Source: Pseudomonas syringae pv. cilantro
GTDB taxonomy: Bacteria > Pseudomonadota > Gammaproteobacteria > Pseudomonadales > Pseudomonadaceae
DNA length: 47,034 nucleotides
NCBI RefSeq assembly: GCF_001293775.1
Contig: NZ_LGLN01000081.1
Location: forward strand, 256,253 to 303,286
Reading direction: 5' to 3'
Below are positions 1 through 6,095 of the stretch, one piece after another. How positions within the stretch are numbered: the stretch's first letter is position 1; each line of letters starts with the position of its first letter. The position numbers and the translations under genes are program-made. Below the pieces are notes generated by a model. It made no database searches and was not told where the DNA came from. It saw only the letters and a list, made by a program, of their open reading frames with translations.

Positions 1-70
1 ATACATCTTCAGCGGATGTACTGGCCTCTTCGCGAACAAGCGAAGCGTCGCCCGGCTCGCTCCCGCAAGA
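1..70. repeat. REP-like palindrome, cut by window edge
   Basis: The inverted repeat TACATC (2-7) / GATGTA (15-20) is followed by a GCGAACAAGCGAAGC-type stretch and CGGCTCGCTCCCGC. The same two modules recur in the REP pair at 15860-16031, so this is one unit of the same intergenic palindrome family. It lies just beyond the 3' end of the hydrolase gene, the usual place for REP sequences, where they can act as mRNA 3' ends. The left part is outside the window. Confidence 0.6.
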
Positions 71-105
71 CTTATGACTTGAGCGCCTAGCGTAGATCCC
101 CCGGC

Positions 106-930
106 TCAACCCTGCTTCTGATTAACCCGTGCCAAAAACGTCATCAACGCCCCTGACACAAAGCCCGGGTTTTCCAGATTGGCGATATGCCCGGCCTCAG
201 GCACCAGCACGTAAGGGCAGCCAATCAGATTCGCCATCTCACGCGTCTCCTCAGGCGGCCTCGGGATGTCCGCATCGCCACACATCACCAGCGTGGTATC
301 CGCATTCAGCTGCTCGATCAACCCAAGCCGATCATCACGACCAAAGATCATTCGCCCCAATGGCACGACGGTCTGGCGCAACTGCTCTGCATTCATGCCC
401 GCCAACGCCGACCGAAACGCCTGATACACCGGCGACTGCGGATCAATACCAGGCCGGAAGAAGATCGGCACCACAATGTCCAGCAGCGGCTCAGGAAAAG
501 CACCGGCCTCTTCGAGCTTGTCGAGCAACGAGAAGTAATAGGCCTTCTTGGCCTCCGATTCTATGCCCAGATAAGTGTCCATCAGCACCAGCCCGGTAAT
601 CCGCTCGGGCGCGAGCAATGCCGCAATCGCACCCCACATACCGCCCACCGACAGCCCGACGATACTGCAACGCTCGATATTCAAATGATCCAGCAGCGCC
701 AGCGCATGCCGGGCCAGATCATCGAGATTGCGAGTGCCCTCAGGAAACCCGTCAGACTCACCATGCCCCCAAAGGTCCGGCACAATCACCCGATACCGGC
801 TGGCCAGCGTGTCGACCTGCGCACTCCACATCACCTTGTCCCAGAGGTAACTGTGGCCCAGCAGGACAACCGGCCCGGTGCCTTGGTCAGCGTAGTGAAG
901 GGTATTACCGTCGATGAGTAGATCCGGCAT
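106..930 (-). CDS. alpha/beta-fold hydrolase
   Basis: A 274-residue cytosolic hydrolase of the alpha/beta-fold class, close in layout to 3-oxoadipate enol-lactonase-like esterases. Seen in the sequence: oxyanion-loop HS at residues 26-27 (LLGHSYLW), the PDLWGHGES strand-loop at 51-59, the nucleophile elbow GLSVGG with Ser94, a likely catalytic acid at Asp219 or Asp221 (CGDADIP), and His248 in EAGHIANLENP. All three triad positions are present, so it should be active. There is no signal peptide or membrane segment. The ATG is preceded by GAGG about 11 bases upstream. The substrate cannot be told from sequence. The gene stands alone, with a REP unit downstream and a possible TetR-type operator upstream. 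Confidence 0.85.
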   Translation of the reverse strand: MPDLLIDGNTLHYADQGTGPVVLLGHSYLWDKVMWSAQVDTLASRYRVIVPDLWGHGESDGFPEGTRNLDDLARHALALLDHLNIERCSIVGLSVGGMWGAIAALLAPERITGLVLMDTYLGIESEAKKAYYFSLLDKLEEAGAFPEPLLDIVVPIFFRPGIDPQSPVYQAFRSALAGMNAEQLRQTVVPLGRMIFGRDDRLGLIEQLNADTTLVMCGDADIPRPPEETREMANLIGCPYVLVPEAGHIANLENPGFVSGALMTFLARVNQKQG

Positions 931-1042
931 TTCTGATGATCCTCTGTCTGGTCTTCCAGCATTCAGTTCAAACCACCCATGGCAGGCAGCTCATGATGTT
1001 GACGTGTATGCATGACCATTTTGTTTAAGTTCGCGCTGCAAC

Positions 1043-1055
1043 GGACCAGTCGGTC
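1043..1055. promoter_or_regulatory. possible TetR-type operator upstream of hydrolase gene
   Basis: GGACCAGTCGGTC contains GACC-N4-GGTC, the dyad found at many TetR-family operators. It lies about 115 bases upstream of the hydrolase start on the minus strand. No TetR gene is in view next to it. The match is short, so this is only a candidate. Confidence 0.25.
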
Positions 1056-1186
1056 ATTTTTCAGCGGAGCTATCTTACACCGATCTTTTCGACGATGGAT
1101 GCGCTAGTAACCGCAGAAGGAAAATGGCAGGAAGCTGGCTATCAGCCAGTCAGCGCACTCAAATCAAGAGGCCTGACCGCACCCAT

Positions 1187-1474
1187 TCAGATGGCATGAT
1201 CGGTATGGTCACGCAGCTCATCGCCCGTCAACGGATGCAGAAACACCACTAGCCCATCGCGATTCAACGCAAGCCACAGCGTAACGTCAGCCAACTGCTC
1301 ATGCCCGAACGCCAACTGACAACTCCAGTCCGGATGCGGCCCGACCCGCTTCTGATGGACGCGCCCCATCTGCACGGCAAATTTCTCGGTCGCGGCCTCG
1401 CACAGGGCTCGGGCCTGGTCCAGGGTTTGGGCGTTGAAATAGATGTGGGCGTGGTAGCCGTGGATGTCTTGCAT
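1187..1474 (-). CDS. DOPA 4,5-dioxygenase family protein
   Basis: A 95-residue protein of the small DOPA 4,5-dioxygenase family (COG3805/PF08883 type). Seen: HGYHAHIYF near the N-terminus giving an H-x-H pair, VGPHPDWSCQ in the middle and HPLTGDELRDHTDHAI at the end. These His residues are the expected metal ligands of the family. An in-frame ATG 22 codons upstream (1540) would add a low-complexity tail. I prefer 1474 because AAAGGAG lies 11 bases before it and MQDIHGYHAHIYF is where the family begins. Bacterial members cleave catecholic rings in vitro; the natural substrate is usually unknown. It forms the left border of the toxin island. Confidence 0.8.
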   Translation of the reverse strand: MQDIHGYHAHIYFNAQTLDQARALCEAATEKFAVQMGRVHQKRVGPHPDWSCQLAFGHEQLADVTLWLALNRDGLVVFLHPLTGDELRDHTDHAI

Positions 1475-1602
1475 TGAGGTAGAGGCTCCTTTCTCAGCTG
1501 AAGGCCCGACTGATGCAGGTGTGTCGTCAGCCTTGATCATTTTTCTCGTGTGTAGACCGATAGTAGGTCCTGCATGAGGGTTGAGAAAGTCTCATGACCG
1601 TC

Positions 1603-1878
1603 TTAGATGTGAAGCCTCACAGCATCGAGCGGCTCCAAAACGACGCTCTTTGCCAATAAAATACACGCTGCACCGCAGACAGCCTCGAGCTCAAAAAATA
1701 CAAGCTTGCCGGTGCGTACGAGGTCCAGTTTCTGTAAAAAGCCAGCGCTGTTTAAGTCGTCTGATTGAGGATCGCGTCCTTTCATCATGAAAAACAAACA
1801 ATGTGCAGTTTTTACTGATTGATCGTTGCTGGCATCGAAAAATTTATGAGTTTGATAATATTCAAAACCTTAAAAACT
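1603..1878 (-). pseudogene. degraded second copy of the Rhs-tip immunity gene
   Basis: The readable part shares KLDLVRTGKLVFFELEAVCGA with the immunity gene at 4768-5184 (KLELVRAGKLVLFELEAVCGA), and also has CLFFMMKGRDPQ against CLFFLLWGRDPK. Homology continues upstream through NFF...SVKTAHC. There the frame breaks in a T run that has five Ts where the intact gene has six, near 1840. A further stretch resembling VLNII lies in another frame, with stop codons above it. The open part begins only with TTG and has no ribosome site. It is therefore a relic of a former immunity gene about 3 kb from its relative, which suggests that toxin-immunity modules were duplicated or displaced here. Confidence 0.75.
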
Positions 1879-2066
1879 TATTACCACCACAGCTTAAAAG
1901 AAGTGGAGAGTATCCTTAGATTAATTGCAGACCTTGAAGGTGGCGACTATAAAAAATTCGTTCCTTCTTGACCACGACGGCTCACACTTTTTTGCAAAAC
2001 AGCGAAGAAATGGGTAACGTCGTGATTGAAGAAATCGTGACCATTCTGAATAAGAGGCAACCGTGA
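1861..2066 (+). pseudogene. C-terminal remnants of unidentified protein(s)
   Basis: Two short open stretches without starts lie here. The first ends at 1971 and reads LKEVESILRLIADLEGG then DYKKFVPS. The second, in another frame, reads TAHTFLQNSEEMGNVVIEE then IVTILNKRQP and ends with a TGA at 2064-2066 that overlaps the GTG start of the next gene (GTGA). Such coupling is typical of an effector followed by its immunity gene, so the second stretch may be the tail of a lost effector. I do not recognise either family. The region also overlaps the degraded immunity copy on the other strand, so it is a junction of rearranged pieces. Confidence 0.35.
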
Positions 2067-2419
2067 AAAAAGAATACTACATAGTTCTTGCATTGATGCT
2101 GATGATCTTCGGCGAGATTTTGACTATTTACAGCGAGGTCTACGCTGCAAAGCTACCGGGCAAGCTATTAGACTCACCGGCCATGTTTCTCAAGCCTATG
2201 ATTTTGATTAGCATAGCCGGGATCAGCTTAGTATTCGCTTACTGGCTAGGGTATCAGGCGACAGGTAATATATGGGTGGTGACAGTAACGTCTTTAACGT
2301 TGCTATTGATACTTGAACCTATTGTTATTTATGCCATGCTAAGAGAGATACCGCAGAGGGGCGCTATTATAGGATTCATATTGGGTGCGGCGGGATTAAT
2401 TTCAACAGTTGCACTGTAA
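2063..2419 (+). CDS. small four-helix membrane protein, unknown
   Basis: A 118-residue protein with a GTG start and four hydrophobic segments: about residues 6-27, 43-63, 70-92 and 98-117. Short charged links include AMLREIPQRGA before the last helix. Size, helix number and the final GxILGxAGLI-like segment recall small multidrug/EamA-type membrane proteins. I do not see the conserved Glu of the EmrE family in the first helix at the usual place, so that match is weak. The start overlaps the stop of an upstream coding remnant (GTGA), implying translational coupling. In this island, a small membrane protein behind an effector tail could be an immunity protein against a membrane-acting toxin; that is inference only. 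Rubredoxin follows after 17 bases. Confidence 0.6.
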   Translation: MKKEYYIVLALMLMIFGEILTIYSEVYAAKLPGKLLDSPAMFLKPMILISIAGISLVFAYWLGYQATGNIWVVTVTSLTLLLILEPIVIYAMLREIPQRGAIIGFILGAAGLISTVAL

Positions 2420-2436
2420 TATTAACGGGGGCGCTC

Positions 2437-2598
2437 ATGACGACGACCGAGACGAAAACCTGTACCGTGTGCGGATATGAATACAACCCTTTAAATGGAG
2501 ACCCTGATAATGGAGTACCTCCGGGCACGCCATGGGAAAGCATTGATAATTCTTGGCTATGTCCAGACTGTCAAATGCCGAAAACTGATTTTGAGTAA
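2437..2598 (+). CDS. rubredoxin-like protein (53 aa)
   Basis: A short gene that is easily missed. The product has CTVCGYEY at residues 9-16 and WLCPDCQMPKTDFE at 40-53. Cys9/Cys12 and Cys42/Cys45 therefore form the Cys4 iron site of rubredoxin. The family signatures GDPDNGVPPGTPWE and the final K-x-DFE are also present, and 53 residues is the normal length. Rubredoxins are small cytosolic one-electron carriers, usually serving alkane hydroxylases or oxygen-stress reductases, but no such partner is in view. It sits 17 bases behind the membrane protein gene and probably shares its message. ACGGGGG lies 6 bases before the ATG. Finding it inside a toxin-immunity island is unexpected. Confidence 0.85.
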   Translation: MTTTETKTCTVCGYEYNPLNGDPDNGVPPGTPWESIDNSWLCPDCQMPKTDFE

Positions 2599-2674
2599 AC
2601 GTCTTAAGCGGCTCGAAAGGACTCTCTAATCGCCGATAGCTTTGCTCCTGAACCAAAAAAATAAACTCCCTGCA

Positions 2675-2700
2675 GAACCAGTCGCGCACGCTACTGGTTC
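2675..2700. terminator. hairpin GAACCAGT/ACTGGTTC
   Basis: A perfect 8-bp inverted repeat (2675-2682 and 2693-2700) with a 10-base loop lies about 75 bases after the rubredoxin stop. No T run follows on either strand, so termination is only one possibility. It may also be a protein site at the border of the LysR-tail fragment. Confidence 0.3.
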
Positions 2701-2751
2701 GCATTTGCAAAATCGCAGAGTCGGTGTATTTCTATCCAATGAATAATTTAG

Positions 2752-2895
2752 GCCTTTAACACCGAACACATCCCCCCCTTCAAACCGCAATCGAAGGCAA
2801 CGGCCTGCCCGCCAGCGAAACCCCGCTCAACGCCTGCTCGCTCGCCAGCCAGTCCATGAACTGCTGAACAATCTGCACCCGCCGTTTGCGCTGTA
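2752..2895 (-). repeat. duplicated 3' end of the LysR gene, fragment B
   Basis: This stretch is nearly identical to 10131-10270, which holds the last codons and 3' flank of the LysR-type regulator gene. About 100 bases starting at AAACCGCAATCGAAGGC differ at only two sites (C/T and G/A). Identity ends abruptly after CGCTG. The piece lies in the same orientation as the intact gene but about 7.4 kb away, beyond the whole Rhs island. It cannot encode a working protein. It marks the far edge of a cassette, as if the island had been built by recombination at the LysR 3' end. Confidence 0.85.
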
Positions 2896-2937
2896 TCCGC
2901 GCCACAAACCCCACCTAGCAAAAAATGAGGATCTGGT

Positions 2938-3609
2938 TTAGCGAGGCATCTCTGGCGAGCAGTTTCCTGGCAACAACGCTTCGTAGTCTTCCTGATTTTT
3001 ATCTTTCCATACATCACCGCTTGCCTCATGGAACCGGTAACCAAAGGGCAAGGCTAAAAACTTCACCAGGTCAGGACGATGCTCCGCCACATGGTAGGCG
3101 TGAACCGTCTTTAGCGTTTGTGTATCGCCGTTATACCGGTCTGTGGTTATCCACCAGCCAGACATATGCTCGGGCGACGGATAGCGAACGCCCTCAACGG
3201 CGTCGCCCTCGAACACACCATCAGAAATGACTATCAGTTGATCCTGAAGTGGGACGGAATACTCGACGCCGAGTTTTGCACACAGTGCGTGCTGCTCGGC
3301 CCACATTTTTAGCGTAGTTGTGATACCGAGTACATAGTCATCTGTCAAAGGGACTTGTTCAAAAAATATTAGCTCCTGACAATCATTGAGCTGCATTTTT
3401 GTTATCCAGGAGCCGTAGCCCAAGGTTTCATTTGGTGAAATCTTATGACCCGTTTCGAGATAATGAAAAACCGTCTCAACAAACTCAATTGCGTATTCTT
3501 CTAAATCTTCATCATGAGCCTGAACATTTATCTCGTAACCGTACTTTTGTAGAAGCCCATCGGTTTTTAGCATCAATCCAAATTTATTTAGGGATACATT
3601 TATCTTCAC
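2938..3609 (-). CDS. probable immunity protein (Imm33/DUF2185-like C-terminus)
   Basis: A 223-residue soluble protein with a GTG start and GAGGGA about 7 bases upstream. The N-terminal half (KINVSLNKFGLMLKTDG, then an acidic helix with HDEDLEEYAIEFVE) is of no family I recognise. The C-terminal third has EHMSGWWITTDRY, TVHAYHVAEHRPDLVKFLALP and FGYRF, which resembles the DUF2185/Imm33 immunity fold in my memory. The gene is AT-richer than the core genome and lies downstream of the Rhs genes on the same strand, among other immunity genes, with LysR fragment B just beyond its stop. It most likely protects against a toxin tip no longer present here. The family call is tentative; the immunity role is inferred from context. 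Confidence 0.6.
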   Translation of the reverse strand: MKINVSLNKFGLMLKTDGLLQKYGYEINVQAHDEDLEEYAIEFVETVFHYLETGHKISPNETLGYGSWITKMQLNDCQELIFFEQVPLTDDYVLGITTTLKMWAEQHALCAKLGVEYSVPLQDQLIVISDGVFEGDAVEGVRYPSPEHMSGWWITTDRYNGDTQTLKTVHAYHVAEHRPDLVKFLALPFGYRFHEASGDVWKDKNQEDYEALLPGNCSPEMPR

Positions 3610-3713
3610 CGATTTTCCCTCTAGACGTAGCGTAATTTTTTACACCATGTACAGCTAGCAAAGCAGGACGTGTATGCATACATATAAGCCCATGCTCGTT
3701 AAACCAAGTGAAG

Positions 3714-4021
3714 CTAATTCCATATGATCCGAGGAAATCCTGGCTTCGAAAGCTGCATAGCTCCCGGCCCATTAAACCCATCCGGGCTCACATCAATTCT
3801 AACCTTTGCTAAACCTTCGAAAACAAACTCAATTTCCAGTTCGCTTTCTGAGACGCTTAAAAGCTTTTTCCCTTGTAGACCCTTAACTGTCGAGCCAATA
3901 ATGCTGTATGAATTATAGACGCTCACTATAATGTCCTCGGAAAAAAAAATAGTTGAAAATAGTCGTGAATAACAAGCGCCGTTACAACATCACTTCCAAC
4001 AAGATTAGTAAGAACAGCCAT
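3714..4021 (-). pseudogene. frameshifted paralogue of the neighbouring immunity gene
   Basis: An ATG at 4021 with GGGAG 7 bases upstream opens a frame (MAVLTNLVGSDVV, then VIHDYFQL) that matches the gene at 4046-4351 (RRVTKACVVHDYVQIYF). After 24 codons it enters a run of nine Ts on the coding strand (3941-3949) and then hits a stop. The rest, from SEDIIVSVYNSYSIIGST to SKPGFPRIIWN, is open in another frame and matches the paralogue to its last residue. Gap-free alignment to the paralogue would need seven Ts. The gene is otherwise complete, so the long homopolymer is the only lesion: slippage (possibly reversible) or a sequencing error. Confidence 0.75.
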
Positions 4022-4045
4022 CGCATAACTCCCGATTATTTGATG

Positions 4046-4351
4046 CTAGTCCCATATGACCAGAGGAAACCCTGGCCTCAAAAGTTCCATAGCCTCCGGG
4101 CCACGAAAACCATCCGGACTCATATCAACCCTAATTTTTGCCAAGTTTCCAAATATCAATTCAATCTCCTGCTCACCTTCCAATACGCTTATAAGCTCTT
4201 TTCCTTTAAGCAAGGATATCGTCGAGCCATAAATTTCATATGTATTATTGACATTCAAGATACAGCCGCCCGTGAAGTAAATTTGCACATAATCATGCAC
4301 AACGCACGCTTTTGTGACACGACGTCCGATAAGCCAGTCAAGACCACTCAT
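4046..4351 (-). CDS. probable orphan immunity protein, unknown family
   Basis: A 101-residue soluble protein. The start at 4351 is chosen because TTGGAG lies 9 bases upstream; a GTG at 4408 would add 19 residues with poor support. Visible features: RRVTKACVVHDYVQIYF, GSTISLLKGKELISV, and a conserved end DMSPDGFRGPEAMELLRPGF followed by PLVIWD. The tandem gene 24 bases downstream is its frameshifted paralogue, sharing the same C-terminal pattern. Upstream, an open stretch ending in TGA overlaps the ATG (ATGA), which could be the last codons of a lost toxin tip. I do not know the family (DUF6188-like at best). The role as an immunity protein rests on its place behind the Rhs genes. Confidence 0.6.
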   Translation of the reverse strand: MSGLDWLIGRRVTKACVVHDYVQIYFTGGCILNVNNTYEIYGSTISLLKGKELISVLEGEQEIELIFGNLAKIRVDMSPDGFRGPEAMELLRPGFPLVIWD

Positions 4352-4462
4352 TCTGTTAAACTCCAATACCGGTATGTGCCCAGTCCAGGTTTTATAATCC
4401 TCACCCACATTAACACTTTGTATGCCGATGCAATCAAAAAGCGAATACGCCTACTTCCGCAA

Positions 4463-4567
4463 ACTCTGTAGGAAGTTTCCGTTAGAACTTTCGGCGCGGA
4501 AAAGGTTTGCAATTCAGCCCATGAGCACATCCACCCTTCAAACCGTAATCGAAGGTAACGGCCAGCC
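4463..4567 (-). repeat. diverged 3' end of the LysR gene with flanking palindrome, fragment C
   Basis: CCTTCAAACCGTAATCGAAGGTAACGG-type sequence here matches 10153-10182, the end of the LysR gene. The flank TGTAGGAAGTTTC (4467-4479) matches TGTAGGAAATTTC at 10078-10090, at the right distance. It is more diverged than fragment B. It separates the cognate immunity gene of the Rhs tip from the older orphan immunity genes. I read it as the scar of an earlier insertion at the same point. Confidence 0.65.
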
Positions 4568-4712
4568 GCACGGTATGCTCCAACCAAAAAACTTAGTCAT
4601 TTTCATTTATAAAAAACTACTAGATTATGCATGATGATTTATTAGTCTCATCACGACCTCTCTACTTTAGTAAGGCGAACTCAAAGTTAATGCTACTTAC
4701 CTAAACCGCATC

Positions 4713-4756
4713 AAAAAAGGCCATCCATCCCACACATCTGAACTTGGATGACCTTT
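4713..4756 (-). terminator. hairpin terminator of the Rhs-tip/immunity operon
   Basis: TGGATGACCTTT (4745-4756) pairs with AAAGGCCATCCA (4716-4727), 12 bp with one G-T. On the minus strand the hairpin is followed by a run of Ts (complement of the As at 4713-4718). It lies just after the immunity gene stop, so it should end the rhs operon transcript. The As at 4761-4766 could let it work in the other direction too. Confidence 0.7.
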
Positions 4757-4767
4757 ACATAAAAAAG

Positions 4768-5184
4768 TTATATTGTATCAAGCAGCTCTAAACTGACGCT
4801 TTCCGACAATGCAATAAATGTTGCACCGCAAACAGCCTCAAGTTCGAACAAAACAAGCTTGCCCGCGCGGACGAGCTCCAATTTCTGTAAAAAGGTAGAG
4901 TCCTTTAATTCTCCTTTTTTAGGGTCGCGCCCCCACAACAGAAAAAATAAACAATTTGCAGTCTCTACCTCTTGCTCTTTGCTGAAACCGAAAAAATTAA
5001 CGCGATCAATAATATTCAAAATCCTCATATCATTAAGGACAAATTTATCGATACCTTTAACAACTATTTGATAGCACTTCTTACCCTCCCATGGGCTTGT
5101 TACGCGTATTCGAACTTGCTTTTCAATTGAAAATACATGGATAGATTCAAGTGTAGCTTCTACTAAAACATCCCACTTACTCAT
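4768..5184 (-). CDS. probable cognate immunity protein of the Rhs toxin tip
   Basis: A 138-residue soluble protein, starting MSKWDVLVEATLESIHVFS. The ATG lies 9 bases past the stop of the toxin-tip gene, and its ribosome site (TTGAGGA, 8 bases from the ATG) sits directly at that stop, so translation is coupled. The middle has RILNIIDRVNFFGFSKEQE and the end has FLQKLELVRAGKLVLFELEA followed by VCGAT. A decayed copy lies at 1603-1878. No family is known to me. Position directly after a polymorphic toxin, small size, low GC and a terminator after the gene all fit an immunity protein that binds and blocks the tip. This is inference; there is no catalytic motif or membrane segment. Confidence 0.7.
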   Translation of the reverse strand: MSKWDVLVEATLESIHVFSIEKQVRIRVTSPWEGKKCYQIVVKGIDKFVLNDMRILNIIDRVNFFGFSKEQEVETANCLFFLLWGRDPKKGELKDSTFLQKLELVRAGKLVLFELEAVCGATFIALSESVSLELLDTI

Positions 5185-5193
5185 AAAACATCC

Positions 5194-6072
5194 TCAATTT
5201 CTCGGCAAAGGTGAATAATTACGACCAGGGTGCTCTCGAACGCCGCCCGGCCACTCATGCACATGAGGTGTATTGTGACCTTGATGGGGCTTATCATAGT
5301 CTCTCATCGGTGTACCGTCAGCCCCATACTCACGAGTCCGCCGGATACCCTCTTTGACTTCGCCAGGTTTACCTTCGTAAGGGACATCTTTATCACGAAC
5401 TTTCTTCTTGGAATCCTTGTTAGTATTTTCACCTTGAGCTTGATCTGCCTCATTGGTTCCATAGCCACTTTCTGTGCTTTCGCTTTGTACCTGCCCTATG
5501 CTCCATGGTATGGGGCTGTTGCTGCTCACGGGATAAGCCATCACGTTACTATCAAAACCATCATCCTTCGCTAAGCCGCCGCTCTTTAGGGCAGACGTAA
5601 TAGCCGCCGCGCCAGTCAAAGCTGTTAGCGCATAAAATGCTGGAGCTATTAGGAACGCGTATTCCCCGTCAGGATCTACATACTTTTGAGGATTATTGTT
5701 AGCATAAGCATATCGATTAAAGCTATGCAGATTACTTTCCTGAAAGTCGACCGGATCAGCACCCATGAAGCGACCGAGCAGTGGATCGTAATACCGTGCC
5801 CCCATGTAAGAAAGGCCGGTATTATCGTCAAATACTTTTCCATGAAAACCGACCTTGTTGCTACTGACTGGACTCGTTTGGTTTAGCTTTTCTCCATACG
5901 GTTTATAGCTTTCCTTCCAGAGTAGATTGCCAGCTGCATCGGTGGCGACCATAGGGCTGCCGGATATATCATTATGAAAATAGGTAACGTTGTTTGCCAA
6001 AGCGGCATGAGTCACCATGAGTGCCAGCATCGCGACACTGACTTTGCGAAATAACCTTTTTATGAATTGCAT
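5194..6072 (-). CDS. Sec-exported Rhs core with variable toxin tip (second half of a split Rhs)
   Basis: A 292-residue protein. The start at 6072 has AAGGAG 9 bases upstream; an ATG at 6099 overlapping the previous stop (ATGA) is less likely. Residues 1-27 form a signal peptide (basic FIKRLFRK, then a hydrophobic stretch, ALA). Next comes an Rhs core: YFHNDISGSPMVATD at 31-45, GLSYMGARYYDPLLGRFMG at 86-104, SFNRYAYANNNP at 117-128 and YVDPDG at 131-136, the usual core boundary. Residues 139-162 are hydrophobic. The polar tail from about 195 is the variable tip, with REYGADGTPMRDYD at 247-260 and clustered His at 263, 266, 270 and 272 (PHVHEW), which may be a nuclease centre; I do not know its family. 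In ordinary Rhs proteins this core is continuous with the YD repeats, here coded by the separate upstream gene. Confidence 0.8.
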   Translation of the reverse strand: MQFIKRLFRKVSVAMLALMVTHAALANNVTYFHNDISGSPMVATDAAGNLLWKESYKPYGEKLNQTSPVSSNKVGFHGKVFDDNTGLSYMGARYYDPLLGRFMGADPVDFQESNLHSFNRYAYANNNPQKYVDPDGEYAFLIAPAFYALTALTGAAAITSALKSGGLAKDDGFDSNVMAYPVSSNSPIPWSIGQVQSESTESGYGTNEADQAQGENTNKDSKKKVRDKDVPYEGKPGEVKEGIRRTREYGADGTPMRDYDKPHQGHNTPHVHEWPGGVREHPGRNYSPLPRN

Positions 6073-6095
6073 GGGTCGGTCTCCTTGACACCCGA

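Noticed and set aside
106..930. Plus-strand frames of 156 and 244 codons over the hydrolase
   Set aside because: They are shadows of a minus-strand gene whose full catalytic triad is visible.
2748..3044. 98-codon minus-strand frame across LysR fragment B
   Set aside because: It joins the tail of the immunity gene region with the LysR scar in a frame used by neither, so it is a chance fusion.
3584..3781. 65-codon minus-strand frame between two immunity genes
   Set aside because: It overlaps the end of one gene and the start of the next. It might be the last codons of a lost toxin, but nothing supports that strongly.
3953..4471. 172-codon plus-strand frame over the tandem immunity genes
   Set aside because: The minus-strand genes have ribosome sites and a paralogous pair with matching protein text; this frame has neither.
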